Positions 17,748 through 26,445 of a DNA stretch of 64,000 nt are shown here, piece by piece (position 1 is the first letter of the stretch; each line of letters opens with the position of its first letter). The notes beneath the pieces are model-generated. The model worked only from the letters and a program-made list of their open reading frames with translations. It had not been told where the DNA came from and did not search any database. Both the position numbers and the translations under genes were made by a program. The stretch comes from Methylorubrum salsuginis (GTDB taxonomy: Bacteria; Pseudomonadota; Alphaproteobacteria; Rhizobiales; Beijerinckiaceae). The DNA lies in contig NZ_FOSV01000001.1 in assembly GCF_900114375.1 (NCBI RefSeq), positions 186,001 to 250,000 of the forward strand. Direction: 5' to 3'.

Positions 17748-17774
17748 CCCGAAAGCCAGCTTCCGGCTTTCGGG
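17748..17774 (-). terminator. CCCGAAAGCC hairpin downstream of the orphan kinase gene
   Basis: The 10-bp arms CCCGAAAGCC (17748-17757) and GGCTTTCGGG (17765-17774) enclose a 7-base loop. It lies 74 bp beyond the stop of the minus-strand kinase gene. The sequence resembles a palindromic repeat dispersed in many alphaproteobacteria (form CCGAAA...TTTCGG) and may act as terminator. Confidence 0.5.
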
Positions 17775-17847
17775 CAAGGTCGATGCGATACGAGAGCTGA
17801 GAGCATCACCGATCGCCCCCCGCGGCGGCGGGGCGGCGGCGCCCTTC

Positions 17848-18885
17848 TCAAACCGCCGCGCGGAGGGCGGGGAACACTAGGCGCACCACCGTGCCGCCCT
17901 CGTTGGCGTAGGTGAGCGTGCCGTCGAGCTGGGCGGCCAGCCCCTGGACGATGCGGAAGCCGAGGCTGCGGCTCGCCGCCGGGTCGAAGCCCGCCGGGAT
18001 GCCGGGTCCGTCGTCGGCGATGGTCAGCGCCGCCATGGCTCCTTCCATCGGCTGAAGGCGGATCGTGATGGTGCCGCGCCCGGCCTCGGTGAAGGCGTGC
18101 TTGAGGGCGTTGGTGACCACCTCGACCACGAGGAGCGACAGGGTCGTCAGCCGGGCGAGGTCGAGATTCAACGGCGGCACGTCCACGAGGCAGACGATGT
18201 TGCGCGCCCCCGTGGCGTCCAAGAGGTCGGCGCAGAGCTCCTGCAGGTAGAGGCCGACCGGCTGGTCGATCCGGCTCGGATCGTAGAGGCGGCGGTGGAT
18301 GCGGGCGATGGTCTCCAGCCGGGCCTGCGCCTCGTCGAAGGCTTGCGCCGCCGCCTTCGGGTCGTCGGCGATCTTGCGCTTCTGCAGGGCGAGCAGGGCG
18401 GCCACGAACTGCATGTTGTTGGCGACGCGGTGCTGCAGCTCCTGGAACATGGTGCGCTGCTGCTCGTAGAGGTCGGCCGTCACCGCCCGCTCGGCGGAGA
18501 GCCGGGCGCCGGCCACCCGCATCAGGTGGATCAGGGCGATGTCGACGGTGACGATGAAGACGTAGAAGGCGAGCGTCAGCGCCGTCGGCCCGTTCAGCAG
18601 GAACGTATTGGCCGGACTGATGAAGCAGTACCACGCCGCCAGCCCCGACAGCACCGCGCAGACGATGCCCGGCCGCAGGCCGAGGAAGAACGTCGTCAGG
18701 ATGACGGCCGGGAAGAAGGTGAGGAACGGGAAGCCCGGCGGCAGCACCGGATCGAGCAGCAAGCGCAGGGCCGTCGCGAGCGCGGCCGCCGCCACGGCCA
18801 CGAGTTCGCCCGCCCAGGACGGCAGGCGCGGGGCCGGGACGACCGGGGCGCCGGCCCGCGGCGGGGGGGCGGGAAGCTGGGACAT
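17848..18885 (-). CDS. membrane sensor histidine kinase (DUF4118 + HisKA_2)
   Basis: The 345-residue kinase has a proline-rich start, four hydrophobic segments between about 25 and 123 that form a DUF4118-type membrane module (FLTFFPAVILTTFFLGLRPG), then a HisKA_2 domain with His152 in QELQHRVANNMQ and an ATPase domain with VVTNALKHAF, ADDGPGIP and SLGFRIVQGL. It belongs to the same histidine-kinase class as the phytochrome in this window and the HWE/general-stress kinases. No response regulator is adjacent, so it is an orphan. A role in PhyR-type stress signalling is possible but only inferred. Confidence 0.85.
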   Translation of the reverse strand: MSQLPAPPPRAGAPVVPAPRLPSWAGELVAVAAAALATALRLLLDPVLPPGFPFLTFFPAVILTTFFLGLRPGIVCAVLSGLAAWYCFISPANTFLLNGPTALTLAFYVFIVTVDIALIHLMRVAGARLSAERAVTADLYEQQRTMFQELQHRVANNMQFVAALLALQKRKIADDPKAAAQAFDEAQARLETIARIHRRLYDPSRIDQPVGLYLQELCADLLDATGARNIVCLVDVPPLNLDLARLTTLSLLVVEVVTNALKHAFTEAGRGTITIRLQPMEGAMAALTIADDGPGIPAGFDPAASRSLGFRIVQGLAAQLDGTLTYANEGGTVVRLVFPALRAAV

Positions 18886-18984
18886 GGGTGGGGAGCGGTC
18901 CCGGGGCGGTGATTCGCCATCGTCCTTAGCGCATCGACGGGCCGAACCTGTGGCCGCAGCGCCGCGATGGTTGCTTTTTGTTGT

Positions 18985-19923
18985 CTATCGCGCCGCAGCG
19001 GTCACCGCAGTCCTGCGCCCGGCGGTCTCGGCGATCAGGATGCCGCCGAGCACCAGGGCGAGCGCCAGCCCGTCGAAGACGTCGAACGGCTCGCCCGCCA
19101 GCAGCACGGCGAGCCCCGCCCCGAACACCGGCACGAGGTTGACGAACAGCCCGGCCCGGTTCGGCCCGATCAGCTCGACGCCGCGAATGTAGGAGAGCTG
19201 CGCCAGCAGAGACGGCCCCAGCGCCACGAAGGCGACGAGCGGCCATCCGACAGGGAGCGAGGGCCAGATCGACCGCCCGGCCGCCCACTCCACGGCGAGC
19301 GGCGGCAGCGAGGAGAGGAAGGCGGCGAGCGCCAGCCCGGTGAAGAAGGCGAGCCCCGACACCTTCGGCCGCGACGGCAGCGCCACGGTGTAGCCGGCAT
19401 AGACGAGGCAGGCGGCCAGCATCAGCCCGTCGCCGCGGTTGAAGGTGAGGCTGAGCAGGGCGCCGAGATCGCCGTGGGAGGAGGCCACCGCCACGCCCGC
19501 GAGCGTCACCGCGGCACCCACCGCCTGCCCTCCCCTGACGCCGGCGCCGCGGACGAGGAAGTTGAGCAGCATGACGAAGATCGGCACCGCCCCCTGGATC
19601 AGGGCGACGTTGAGCGCGGTGGTGTGGGCGCCCGCCGCGTAGAACAGGCTGGCGAACACCGTGTAGCCGCTGGCGCCCATGAGCAGCACGTAGCGCCAGC
19701 GCGCCCTGAGCCGGGGCCAATCCGCCGCCACCTGCCGCCGGGCGATGACGGCGAGCAGCGCGAGGGCGAAGGCCCAGCGGAGCGTGGTGAGGACCTGCGG
19801 CGACACCTCGCCCACCGCCCATTTCCCCGCCACCGCATTGCCGGCCCAGAGCAGGGCGGTCAGCGTCAGGATCGCGTAGGCGGTGGCCGTGGAGCCGCGC
19901 CGCCGGCTGGAATCTGCCTGCAC
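18985..19923 (-). CDS. EamA/DMT-family exporter
   Basis: The 312-residue membrane protein has ten predicted helices arranged as two EamA repeats (first: AILTLTALLWAGNAVAGKWA; second: GLMLAACLVYAGYTVAL). Members of the drug/metabolite transporter superfamily export amino acids, metabolites or toxic compounds; the substrate cannot be told from sequence. Both ends of the gene face gaps of at least 99 bp, so it is probably a single-gene unit. The start is the ATG at 19923. Confidence 0.85.
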   Translation of the reverse strand: MQADSSRRRGSTATAYAILTLTALLWAGNAVAGKWAVGEVSPQVLTTLRWAFALALLAVIARRQVAADWPRLRARWRYVLLMGASGYTVFASLFYAAGAHTTALNVALIQGAVPIFVMLLNFLVRGAGVRGGQAVGAAVTLAGVAVASSHGDLGALLSLTFNRGDGLMLAACLVYAGYTVALPSRPKVSGLAFFTGLALAAFLSSLPPLAVEWAAGRSIWPSLPVGWPLVAFVALGPSLLAQLSYIRGVELIGPNRAGLFVNLVPVFGAGLAVLLAGEPFDVFDGLALALVLGGILIAETAGRRTAVTAAAR

Positions 19924-20210
19924 TGTCGTGATGTCCGAATGTGGTGAGCGGGCCGGGCGGCGAACGTCCCTTCAGGGACTCAACCGAAGGGCGGATCCCA
20001 TTCAATGGCCCGGTCGATGTAGGGCGGTCCAGGGCAGGGGCACGTCCGGCGCGACGGGCGAGCCGCCCGCTCCGGCCGCCCTCCCCCTTGTCATCGCCTT
20101 GACGAAAGCGGGCTTTCGCCCGACCTCACCCTCTGCCGCGCCGGAGCCCCTGCCCTGTCCGTATCCCCCTCCCCTCATCGCGGCCCCGCGCAGGCTCGAC
20201 AGGCTTCGTG

Positions 20211-21035
20211 ATGGCGGCCCGCTTCGTCTTTTCGGGCCGCACCGCCCTTGTCACCGGGGCGGCCAGCGGCATCGGCGCGGCGCTGAGCCTCGCCCTGGCC
20301 GACCGCGGCTGCGCCCTGGCTTTGGCCGACCGCGACGGCGCGGGGCTGGCCTTCGTGGCGGCGAGCGCCCGCGGCCGGGGCGTGGCGGTGAGCGAGCACG
20401 TCATCGACCTCACCGACGCCGCCGCTATCGCGGCCTTGCCCGCCGCGGTGCAAGCCCGCCACGGCGGGCTCCAGCTGCTGATCAACAATGCCGGGGTGGC
20501 GCTCGCCGGGCGGTTCGAGGAAACCGACCTCGACGACGTGGCGTGGCTGATGGACGTGAACCTGCACGCGGTGATGCGCCTCACCCACGCCTGCCTGCCG
20601 CTGCTGCGGGCGGAGCCCCAGGCGCAGATCGTCAACCTGTCGAGCGTGTTCGGCATCGTCGCGCCGGCGGGGCAGGCGGCCTATGCGGCGAGCAAGTTCG
20701 CGGTGCGCGGCTTTTCGGAGGCTCTGGCCCACGAAGTCGCGGGCACCGGGCTCGGCGTCACGCTGGTTCATCCGGGCGGGGTCGCGACCCGCATCGCGAA
20801 AAGCGCCCGCATCCCCCGCGGCCTCGATCCGGACGAGGCGGCCCGTGGGCTGGCCGCCTTCGAGCGCCTGCTGACGATGGACCCGCAAACCGTCGCCGCC
20901 GCGATCCTGCGCGGCGTCGAGGCCCGTGCGCCCCGCCTCGTGATCGGCAAGGACGCGCGGCGCGCCCTCATGATCCAGCGCCTGATGCCGGTGCGTTACT
21001 GGTCCCTGATCCGCCGCACTGTCGGAGAGACGTGA
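20211..21035 (+). CDS. short-chain dehydrogenase, SadH-like
   Basis: The 274-residue classical SDR carries VTGAASGIG (cofactor), NNAGVAL, catalytic Ser in NLSSVFG and YAASK (Tyr and Lys), and an Asp after strand 2 (LADRDG) that favours NAD+. The C-terminal part of about 60 residues (VIGKDARRALMIQRLMPVRY) is typical of SDRs linked to lipid or steroid metabolism. An ATG (20211) follows a possible GTG at 20208. It overlaps or adjoins the esterase and monooxygenase genes, suggesting one operon in which it interconverts an alcohol and a ketone. The pattern matches SadH of the mycobacterial mymA operon. Confidence 0.85.
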   Translation: MAARFVFSGRTALVTGAASGIGAALSLALADRGCALALADRDGAGLAFVAASARGRGVAVSEHVIDLTDAAAIAALPAAVQARHGGLQLLINNAGVALAGRFEETDLDDVAWLMDVNLHAVMRLTHACLPLLRAEPQAQIVNLSSVFGIVAPAGQAAYAASKFAVRGFSEALAHEVAGTGLGVTLVHPGGVATRIAKSARIPRGLDPDEAARGLAAFERLLTMDPQTVAAAILRGVEARAPRLVIGKDARRALMIQRLMPVRYWSLIRRTVGET

Positions 21036-21040
21036 AGAGC

Positions 21041-21961
21041 ATGGCGAGCCTGCGCGCGCATTTCTACGACATCGCCGTGCGGGTGGCCGTGAAGGCGCGC
21101 GTCGGCCGGCAATCCGACATCGGGGCGATCCGCCGGGCCTTCGACCGCGAGACCTTTCCCTCGCCCTTGGGCATCGCCTTCACGCCCGGCGAACTCGGCG
21201 GCGTCCCGGGCGAGTGGGCGCAATCCGAGGGCGGGCCGCAGGACGGAGCGGAGGGGCGCCCTGCCCTGCTCTATCTCCATGGCGGCGGCTTCATCGCCTG
21301 CTCGGCCCGGATGTACCGGCCGATCACCGGCCATTTCGCGCGTGCCGGCTTCCGGGTGTTCGCCCCCGATTACCGGCTGGCCCCCGAAGACCCGTTTCCG
21401 GCGGGCGTCGAGGATTGCGCGGCGGCCTGGCGGGCGCTCTCGGCGCGGGGGCCGGCCGTCATCGCCGGGGATTCCGCGGGCGGAAACCTCTCGCTCGCCA
21501 CCCTGGTCGAGGCGCGCCGCCTCGGCCTGCCGCTGCCAACTGCGGCCGCCCTGTTCTCGCCCGCCACCGACCTCGTCGGCCGCAGCCCGTCCTTCCGCAC
21601 GAATGCCCGGCGCGACGCGATGTTTCGCCCCGAGGCGCTGACCCGGCTGGTGCCGGCCTATCTCGACGGGGCGGACCCGGCCGATCCCCGCGCCTCGCCG
21701 ATCGAGGCCGACCTGTCGGGGTTTCCGCCGTTGCTGATTCATGTCGGCGCCCGCGAGATCCTGCGCGACGATTCCCTGCGGCTGGCGGACAAGGCCCGCG
21801 CCGCGGGCGTGCCGGTCTCGCTCAGGGTGTTTCCGGTGGTGCCCCATGCCTGGCAGCTCGCCGAGAGCTTCTTGCCGGAGGCCCAGGCCTCGCTCACCGA
21901 GGCGGCCGTCTTCCTGCGCCGCGCGCTCGACGCGGTGCCGGCCCCGGAGGCGGTGGCGTGA
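21041..21961 (+). CDS. alpha/beta hydrolase of the hormone-sensitive-lipase family (LipR-like esterase)
   Basis: The 306-residue esterase shows the HSL-family oxyanion motif YLHGGGF (HGGG at 80-83), the nucleophile Ser145 in AGDSAGGN, and a catalytic His in VVPHAW. It should hydrolyse carboxyl esters of moderate chain length. The ATG at 21041 lies 5 bp after the SDR stop; an in-frame GTG at 21032, overlapping that stop and close to a GGAGAG, is an alternative. The last four bases overlap the start of the monooxygenase gene, so translation is coupled. In this operon its likely substrate is the ester or lactone made by the monooxygenase. Confidence 0.85.
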   Translation: MASLRAHFYDIAVRVAVKARVGRQSDIGAIRRAFDRETFPSPLGIAFTPGELGGVPGEWAQSEGGPQDGAEGRPALLYLHGGGFIACSARMYRPITGHFARAGFRVFAPDYRLAPEDPFPAGVEDCAAAWRALSARGPAVIAGDSAGGNLSLATLVEARRLGLPLPTAAALFSPATDLVGRSPSFRTNARRDAMFRPEALTRLVPAYLDGADPADPRASPIEADLSGFPPLLIHVGAREILRDDSLRLADKARAAGVPVSLRVFPVVPHAWQLAESFLPEAQASLTEAAVFLRRALDAVPAPEAVA

Positions 21962-23454
21962 GCGGGGGGCCGCTCGATCTGGTCATCGTCGGCGCCGGAT
22001 TCTCCGGCCTCGCCATGGCGATCCGGGCGGACCGGGCCGGGTTCTCGCGGTTTCGGATCCTGGAGAAGGCCGACCGGATCGGCGGCACGTGGCGGGACAA
22101 CACCTATCCGGGGGCGGCGAGCGACGTGCCGGCCCATCTCTACTCCCTGTCCTTCGCCCCCCGCTCAGACTGGTCGCGGCTGTTTCCCCGCCAGGGGGAG
22201 ATCCAGGCCTATCTGCGAGACCTCGTCGCCGAGCACGGCTTGGCGGATCGTCTGCGCCTCGGCACCACCGTTCTCGGCGCCGCCTACGACGAAGCGGCCT
22301 GCCTGTGGCGGGTCGAGACCGACCGGGGCGTGGTCGAAGCCCGCATCCTCGTCGGCGCGGTCGGCGCCCTGCACGCGCCGGCCCGGCCGGCCCTGCCCGG
22401 CCTCGATGGCTTCGCCGGCCCCTGCTTCCACACCGCCGCGTGGGACCACGGCTGCGACCTTGCGGGGAAACGCGTCGGCGTCATCGGAACGGGGGCGAGC
22501 GCGGTGCAGATCGTGCCGGAAATCGCCGGTCGCACCGCCCATCTCACCCTGTTCCAGCGCAGCCCGCCCTGGATCCTGCCCCGCCACGACCGGCCCTACG
22601 GCGCCCTGGCGAAGGCGCTTCTCGGAATCGCCCCCCTGCGCCGGCTCTACCGGGCGAGCCTGTTCTGGCGGCGGGAACTCACGGCTCTGTTCGGCTTCAC
22701 CCGGGTCTCGCGGCTGACCGCGGGGGCGGAAGCCCTCGCCCGCGCGCACCTGAAGCGCGCGATCCCCGATCCCGATCTGCGGCGGCGGCTGACGCCGTCC
22801 TACCGGCTCGGCTGCAAGCGGGTGCTCCTGTCGGACGATTATTACCCCGCCCTCGCCCGGCCCGATGTCAGCCTCGTCACCGAGGCGATCCGGGCCGTGA
22901 CGCCCCACGGCATCGTCACGGCGGACGGGGCCGAACACGCCCTCGACGTGCTGATCCTCGCCACCGGCTTCTCCCCGTCGGGCAGCTTCGACCGCCTCGC
23001 CCTCACCGGCCGCGACGGGCGGAGCCTGGCGCAGGCGTGGCGCGACGGGGCGGACGCGTTCCACGGCCTCGCGATGAGCGGCTTTCCGAACCTGTTCCTG
23101 TTGCTCGGGCCGAATACCGGCCTCGGCCACAACTCGGTGCTCGCCATGGTCGAGGCGCAGGTCGCCCACGTGCTCGAGGCGTTGCGGTGGCTGAAAAGCA
23201 ATCCGGGGCGGGCTCTGGAGGTGCGCGCGGAGGCGCAACGGCGCTTCCGCGACGCGGTCGATGCCCGGCTCGCCGACAGCATCTGGGCGCGCGGCGGCTG
23301 CGGCAGCTGGTATCTCGACGGGAAGGGCCGCAACCGCACCCTCTGGCCCGGCACCGCCACGGCCTATCGCCGCGCCGCGCGGCGGCTGCGGCGGCGGGAC
23401 TACGCGCTGGTCGGGCCGTCTCAGCGCTCGGAGGCGGCGGCGACCGGCCCGTAG
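21958..23454 (+). CDS. Baeyer-Villiger-type flavin monooxygenase
   Basis: The 498-residue protein has two dinucleotide folds, VGAGFSG (FAD, 11-17) and GTGASAVQ (NADPH), and between them the Baeyer-Villiger fingerprint FAGPCFHTAAWD (152-163), with Asp in place of the common Pro at the end. GGTWRDNTYPG and CDVP-like ASDVPAHLY segments fit class B monooxygenases. The enzyme should insert oxygen into a ketone using NADPH and O2. The GTG start overlaps the esterase stop (GTGA). With the upstream SDR and esterase this forms a complete alcohol-ketone-ester-hydrolysis set. The gene's 3' end overlaps a small convergent gene by 34 bp. Confidence 0.85.
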   Translation: MSGGPLDLVIVGAGFSGLAMAIRADRAGFSRFRILEKADRIGGTWRDNTYPGAASDVPAHLYSLSFAPRSDWSRLFPRQGEIQAYLRDLVAEHGLADRLRLGTTVLGAAYDEAACLWRVETDRGVVEARILVGAVGALHAPARPALPGLDGFAGPCFHTAAWDHGCDLAGKRVGVIGTGASAVQIVPEIAGRTAHLTLFQRSPPWILPRHDRPYGALAKALLGIAPLRRLYRASLFWRRELTALFGFTRVSRLTAGAEALARAHLKRAIPDPDLRRRLTPSYRLGCKRVLLSDDYYPALARPDVSLVTEAIRAVTPHGIVTADGAEHALDVLILATGFSPSGSFDRLALTGRDGRSLAQAWRDGADAFHGLAMSGFPNLFLLLGPNTGLGHNSVLAMVEAQVAHVLEALRWLKSNPGRALEVRAEAQRRFRDAVDARLADSIWARGGCGSWYLDGKGRNRTLWPGTATAYRRAARRLRRRDYALVGPSQRSEAAATGP

Positions 23455-23699
23455 CCCTGATAGATCACCCGCACCGAGCGCCGCTCGCCGGGCAGGTCCG
23501 AGAGCGGGATCGCCTTCACGCCCCGCAGCACCGGAACGAGCGCCGGCGCGGGCTCCGGACTTCGCACCGGCCGCAACGTCCAGCGCTCGGCGCCCGAGGC
23601 GGGCCGGTCCGAGGCCAGAGCCGAGGCGGCGAGGAGCCCGCCCAGCGCAGCGAGCGGGAGGAAGGCGAATCTCGAAAACCCGATGACGGAAAAGTTCAT
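23421..23699 (-). CDS. small exported protein of unknown function
   Basis: The 92-residue product starts MNFSVIGFSRFAFLPLAALG and has a clear signal peptide with likely cleavage after ASALA. The mature part (about 60 residues) is rich in Arg, Pro and Val and matches no family known to me. Its C-terminal coding sequence lies antisense to the last 34 bp of the monooxygenase gene. The signal peptide supports a real gene, but the mature part could be spurious. Confidence 0.45.
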   Translation of the reverse strand: MNFSVIGFSRFAFLPLAALGGLLAASALASDRPASGAERWTLRPVRSPEPAPALVPVLRGVKAIPLSDLPGERRSVRVIYQGYGPVAAASER

Positions 23700-23819
23700 G
23701 GCGGCAGGCCCGGGGAATGGGGCCATTTCGCGCCTTCAAGCGTTGCAGGAATCCGATACGCGCCGCGCCTCGTGGGCCGTTGCGAACAAGAGTCCGGATT
23801 CACGGTAAACGGGGGCCCA

Positions 23820-25298
23820 ATGACGAGCCGCGTGGAAGGTCAGGCCGGCGCGCAGGCGCCCGAGCGGGTGGCGGCCGGAACCGTCATCGAGACCGACATC
23901 TCCGCCCGGCTCGACCGGTTGCCGTTCGGCCGCTTCCACACCCTCGTCATCGTCGCGCTCGGCATCACCTGGGTGCTCGACGGGCTGGAGGTGACGCTCG
24001 CCGGCGCGCTGGTCGGCGCGCTGCGCAAGGAGCCGATGTCCTTCAGCGAGTTCGACGTGGGGCTGGCGGCCAGTTCCTACCTGATCGGCGCGGTGACCGG
24101 CGCCGTCGGCTTCGGCTGGCTCACCGACCGGATCGGCCGGAAGAAACTGTTCTTCATCACGCTGGCCCTCTACCTGATGGCGACGGCGGCCACGGGTCTC
24201 TCCTGGAATATCTACAGCTTCTGCCTGTTCCGCTTCCTCACGGGGGCCGGCATCGGCGGCGAGTACACCGCGATCAACTCGACCATCCAGGAGCTGATTC
24301 CGGCCCGCGTGCGCGGCTGGACCGACCTCGTCATCAACGGCTCGTTCTGGATCGGCGCGGCTTTGGGCTCGTTCCTGTCGATCGCGCTGCTGCGCCCGGA
24401 AGTCATCGATCCGGCCTGGGGCTGGCGCATCGCCTTCTTCGTCGGCGGCGGCATCGGCCTCGTGATCCTGCTGCTGCGCACCTGGATCCCCGAGAGCCCG
24501 CGCTGGCTCGTCACCCACGGCTACGCCGCGGAGGCCGACCGGGTGGTGTCGGGCATCGAGAAGCGCTTCACGGATGAGGGCATCACCCTGCCCCCGCCCG
24601 ACGAGAAGCGCCGCCTGAAGCTCAAGGTCCGCAGCCACACCCCGCTCTCCGAGGTGGCCGGCGCGATGTTCGTGACGAACCGCCGCCAGACGCTGGTGGG
24701 GCTCGCGCTGATGATCGCCCAGGCCTTCTTCTACAACGCCCTGTTTTTCACCTACGCGCTGGTGCTGGAGCGGTTCTACGACGTGCCCGGCGGCGATGTC
24801 GGCTGGTACCTGCTGCCCTTCGCGCTCGGCTCCTTCCTCGGCCCGGTGCTGCTGGGACGTCTGTTCGACACGGTCGGCCGGCGCCCGATGATCGCGGCGA
24901 CCTACGGCATCTCGGCGGTGCTTCTGGCCGGTGTCGGCTACCTGTTTCAGCTCGGTGTCCTCGGCCCCGTGGGCCAGACCGCGGCCTGGATGGTGGTGTT
25001 CTTCTTCGCGTCCGCCGCGGCGAGTTCCGCCTACCTCACGGTGGCCGAGACCTTCCCGCTGGAAATCCGGGCGCTGGCGATCGCCGCCTTCTACGCCATC
25101 GGCACCGGCATCGGCGGCGTGTCGGGCCCGCTCCTGTTCGGCACGCTGGTCGAGACCGGCTCGCGGGACTGGGTGCTGGTCGGCTACCTCATCGGCGCCG
25201 CCTTGATGGCGGTCGCGGCGGTGGTCGGCGGGATCTACGCCACCGCGGCCGAGGGCAAGTCGCTGGAGGACGTGTCGAAGCCGCTGGCTTCGGCCTGA
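23820..25298 (+). CDS. MFS transporter, sugar/metabolite porter type
   Basis: The 492-residue carrier has twelve predicted helices after a hydrophilic N-terminus of about 40 residues. Motif A appears as GWLTDRIGRKKLFF between helices 2 and 3, PESPRWL after helix 6, and the second-half motif A as GRLFDTVGRRP. DGLEVTLAG in helix 1 is common in MFS proteins that import aromatic acids or metabolites with protons. The start is the ATG at 23820, which precedes TSRVEGQ. The gene lies downstream of the monooxygenase operon with a gap of 365 bp, so joint regulation is unproven. Confidence 0.85.
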   Translation: MTSRVEGQAGAQAPERVAAGTVIETDISARLDRLPFGRFHTLVIVALGITWVLDGLEVTLAGALVGALRKEPMSFSEFDVGLAASSYLIGAVTGAVGFGWLTDRIGRKKLFFITLALYLMATAATGLSWNIYSFCLFRFLTGAGIGGEYTAINSTIQELIPARVRGWTDLVINGSFWIGAALGSFLSIALLRPEVIDPAWGWRIAFFVGGGIGLVILLLRTWIPESPRWLVTHGYAAEADRVVSGIEKRFTDEGITLPPPDEKRRLKLKVRSHTPLSEVAGAMFVTNRRQTLVGLALMIAQAFFYNALFFTYALVLERFYDVPGGDVGWYLLPFALGSFLGPVLLGRLFDTVGRRPMIAATYGISAVLLAGVGYLFQLGVLGPVGQTAAWMVVFFFASAAASSAYLTVAETFPLEIRALAIAAFYAIGTGIGGVSGPLLFGTLVETGSRDWVLVGYLIGAALMAVAAVVGGIYATAAEGKSLEDVSKPLASA

Positions 25299-25356
25299 CG
25301 GAAACCTCTTCGCTGCCTCGCGTTGTCGCCGGACATCGCGAGGCCGGAGAAGACAG

Positions 25357-26367
25357 GTGGATCGGACACGGAGATCGGGCGGACGCGGCCAAGCCTTGAA
25401 GGCCGCCGCCCTGCTGCCCCTGGCGGCGGCGGGCGCCTGGATCGCCTGGAGCCATCTCGGCCTCGCCCGCGGCGGCCCGCTGCCCCCGGCCCTGCCGGGG
25501 CGGCGCACGCGCCTGCGCACCCGCGCCGGCGAGGTCGGCCTCTACGCGGCGGATGCGCGGGCCGGGCGACCGCTGCTGCTGATCCATTCGATCAACGCCG
25601 CGGCCAACGCCTACGAGGTCCGGCCGCTCTACGAGCACTTTTACGAGTCGCGTCCGGTCTACGCCCTCGAACTGCCGGGCTTCGGCTCGTCCGAGCGAAA
25701 GAACCGCATCTACACGCCCCGCCTCATGGCCGACGCGATCCTCGACGCAGCGGCCGAGATTTCAGCCCGGCACGGCGGCGTTCCGGTCGATGCCATCGCC
25801 CTGTCCCTGTCCTGCGCGTACCTCGCGCGGGCCGCCCTCGACCGGCCGGCGCTGTTTGCCACCCTCGGCCTGATCAGCCCGACCGGGTTCGACGCCCGCC
25901 TCTCCGGCGACGGCCCGCTCGACCGCCATCGCGGCAAGGAATGGGCCCGGCAGCTCACCGCCTTCCCGCTCTGGGGCCGCCCGCTCTTCGACGCGCTGGT
26001 GAGCGCGCCCAGCATGCGCTTCTTCCTCGAAAAGACCTGGGGCAGCCGCGACATCGACGAGGGGCTGCTCGCCTACGATCAGCTCTCGGCCCACCAGCCC
26101 GGCGCCGAGCACGCGCCGTTCTCGTTCATTTCAGGCTACCTGTTCCCGGACGACACCACGCGGGTCTACGAGGCCTTGCGGCTCCCGGTCTTCATGGTCC
26201 ACGGCGCGCGGGGCGACTTCGTCGATTACCGCCATGTCGGCGAGGTCGTGGGCCGCCCGAACTGGACGGTTCTCCGATTGCCGACCGGCGCCTTCCCGCA
26301 TTTCGAGCGGCCCGGCGCGGTGACGACGGCCTACGCGGCGTTTCTGGAGCGTGCCGAGGCCGGTTGA
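25357..26367 (+). CDS. membrane-anchored alpha/beta hydrolase
   Basis: The 336-residue protein starts at a GTG placed 6 bp after GGAGA. A hydrophobic helix at about 15-32 probably anchors it in the membrane. The hydrolase fold shows LLLIHSINA (oxyanion loop), the nucleophile elbow ALSLSC with Ser in a variant of GxSxG, acid in GARGDFVD and a catalytic His in FPHFERP. The elbow lacks the second glycine, so activity needs caution. Substrate unknown. It follows the MFS gene by 58 bp and might be co-transcribed. Confidence 0.75.
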   Translation: MDRTRRSGGRGQALKAAALLPLAAAGAWIAWSHLGLARGGPLPPALPGRRTRLRTRAGEVGLYAADARAGRPLLLIHSINAAANAYEVRPLYEHFYESRPVYALELPGFGSSERKNRIYTPRLMADAILDAAAEISARHGGVPVDAIALSLSCAYLARAALDRPALFATLGLISPTGFDARLSGDGPLDRHRGKEWARQLTAFPLWGRPLFDALVSAPSMRFFLEKTWGSRDIDEGLLAYDQLSAHQPGAEHAPFSFISGYLFPDDTTRVYEALRLPVFMVHGARGDFVDYRHVGEVVGRPNWTVLRLPTGAFPHFERPGAVTTAYAAFLERAEAG

Positions 26368-26445
26368 CGCGCGCGTCTCCCCCTCTGCGGCACGACCGCA
26401 TCGGCGGGGAGGCGCGGCGATGACCGCGGATCGCCCGAAACGGGC

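Larger units (their letters stand above)
17032..17847. other. 816-bp gap filled with repeats, no convincing gene
   Basis: No frame here has a recognisable domain or good start. The region contains an AT-rich stretch (17195-17330), unusual in this GC-rich DNA, and three structured elements listed separately at 17234, 17346 and 17748. The stretch 17487-17747 is C-rich and featureless. It is the largest non-coding gap in the window and may be a site of past insertions. Confidence 0.6.

Noticed and set aside
17089..17847. Several open frames in the long gap before the orphan kinase gene
   Set aside because: They span inverted repeats, differ in all frames, and none has a domain or a good ribosome-binding site together with plausible composition.
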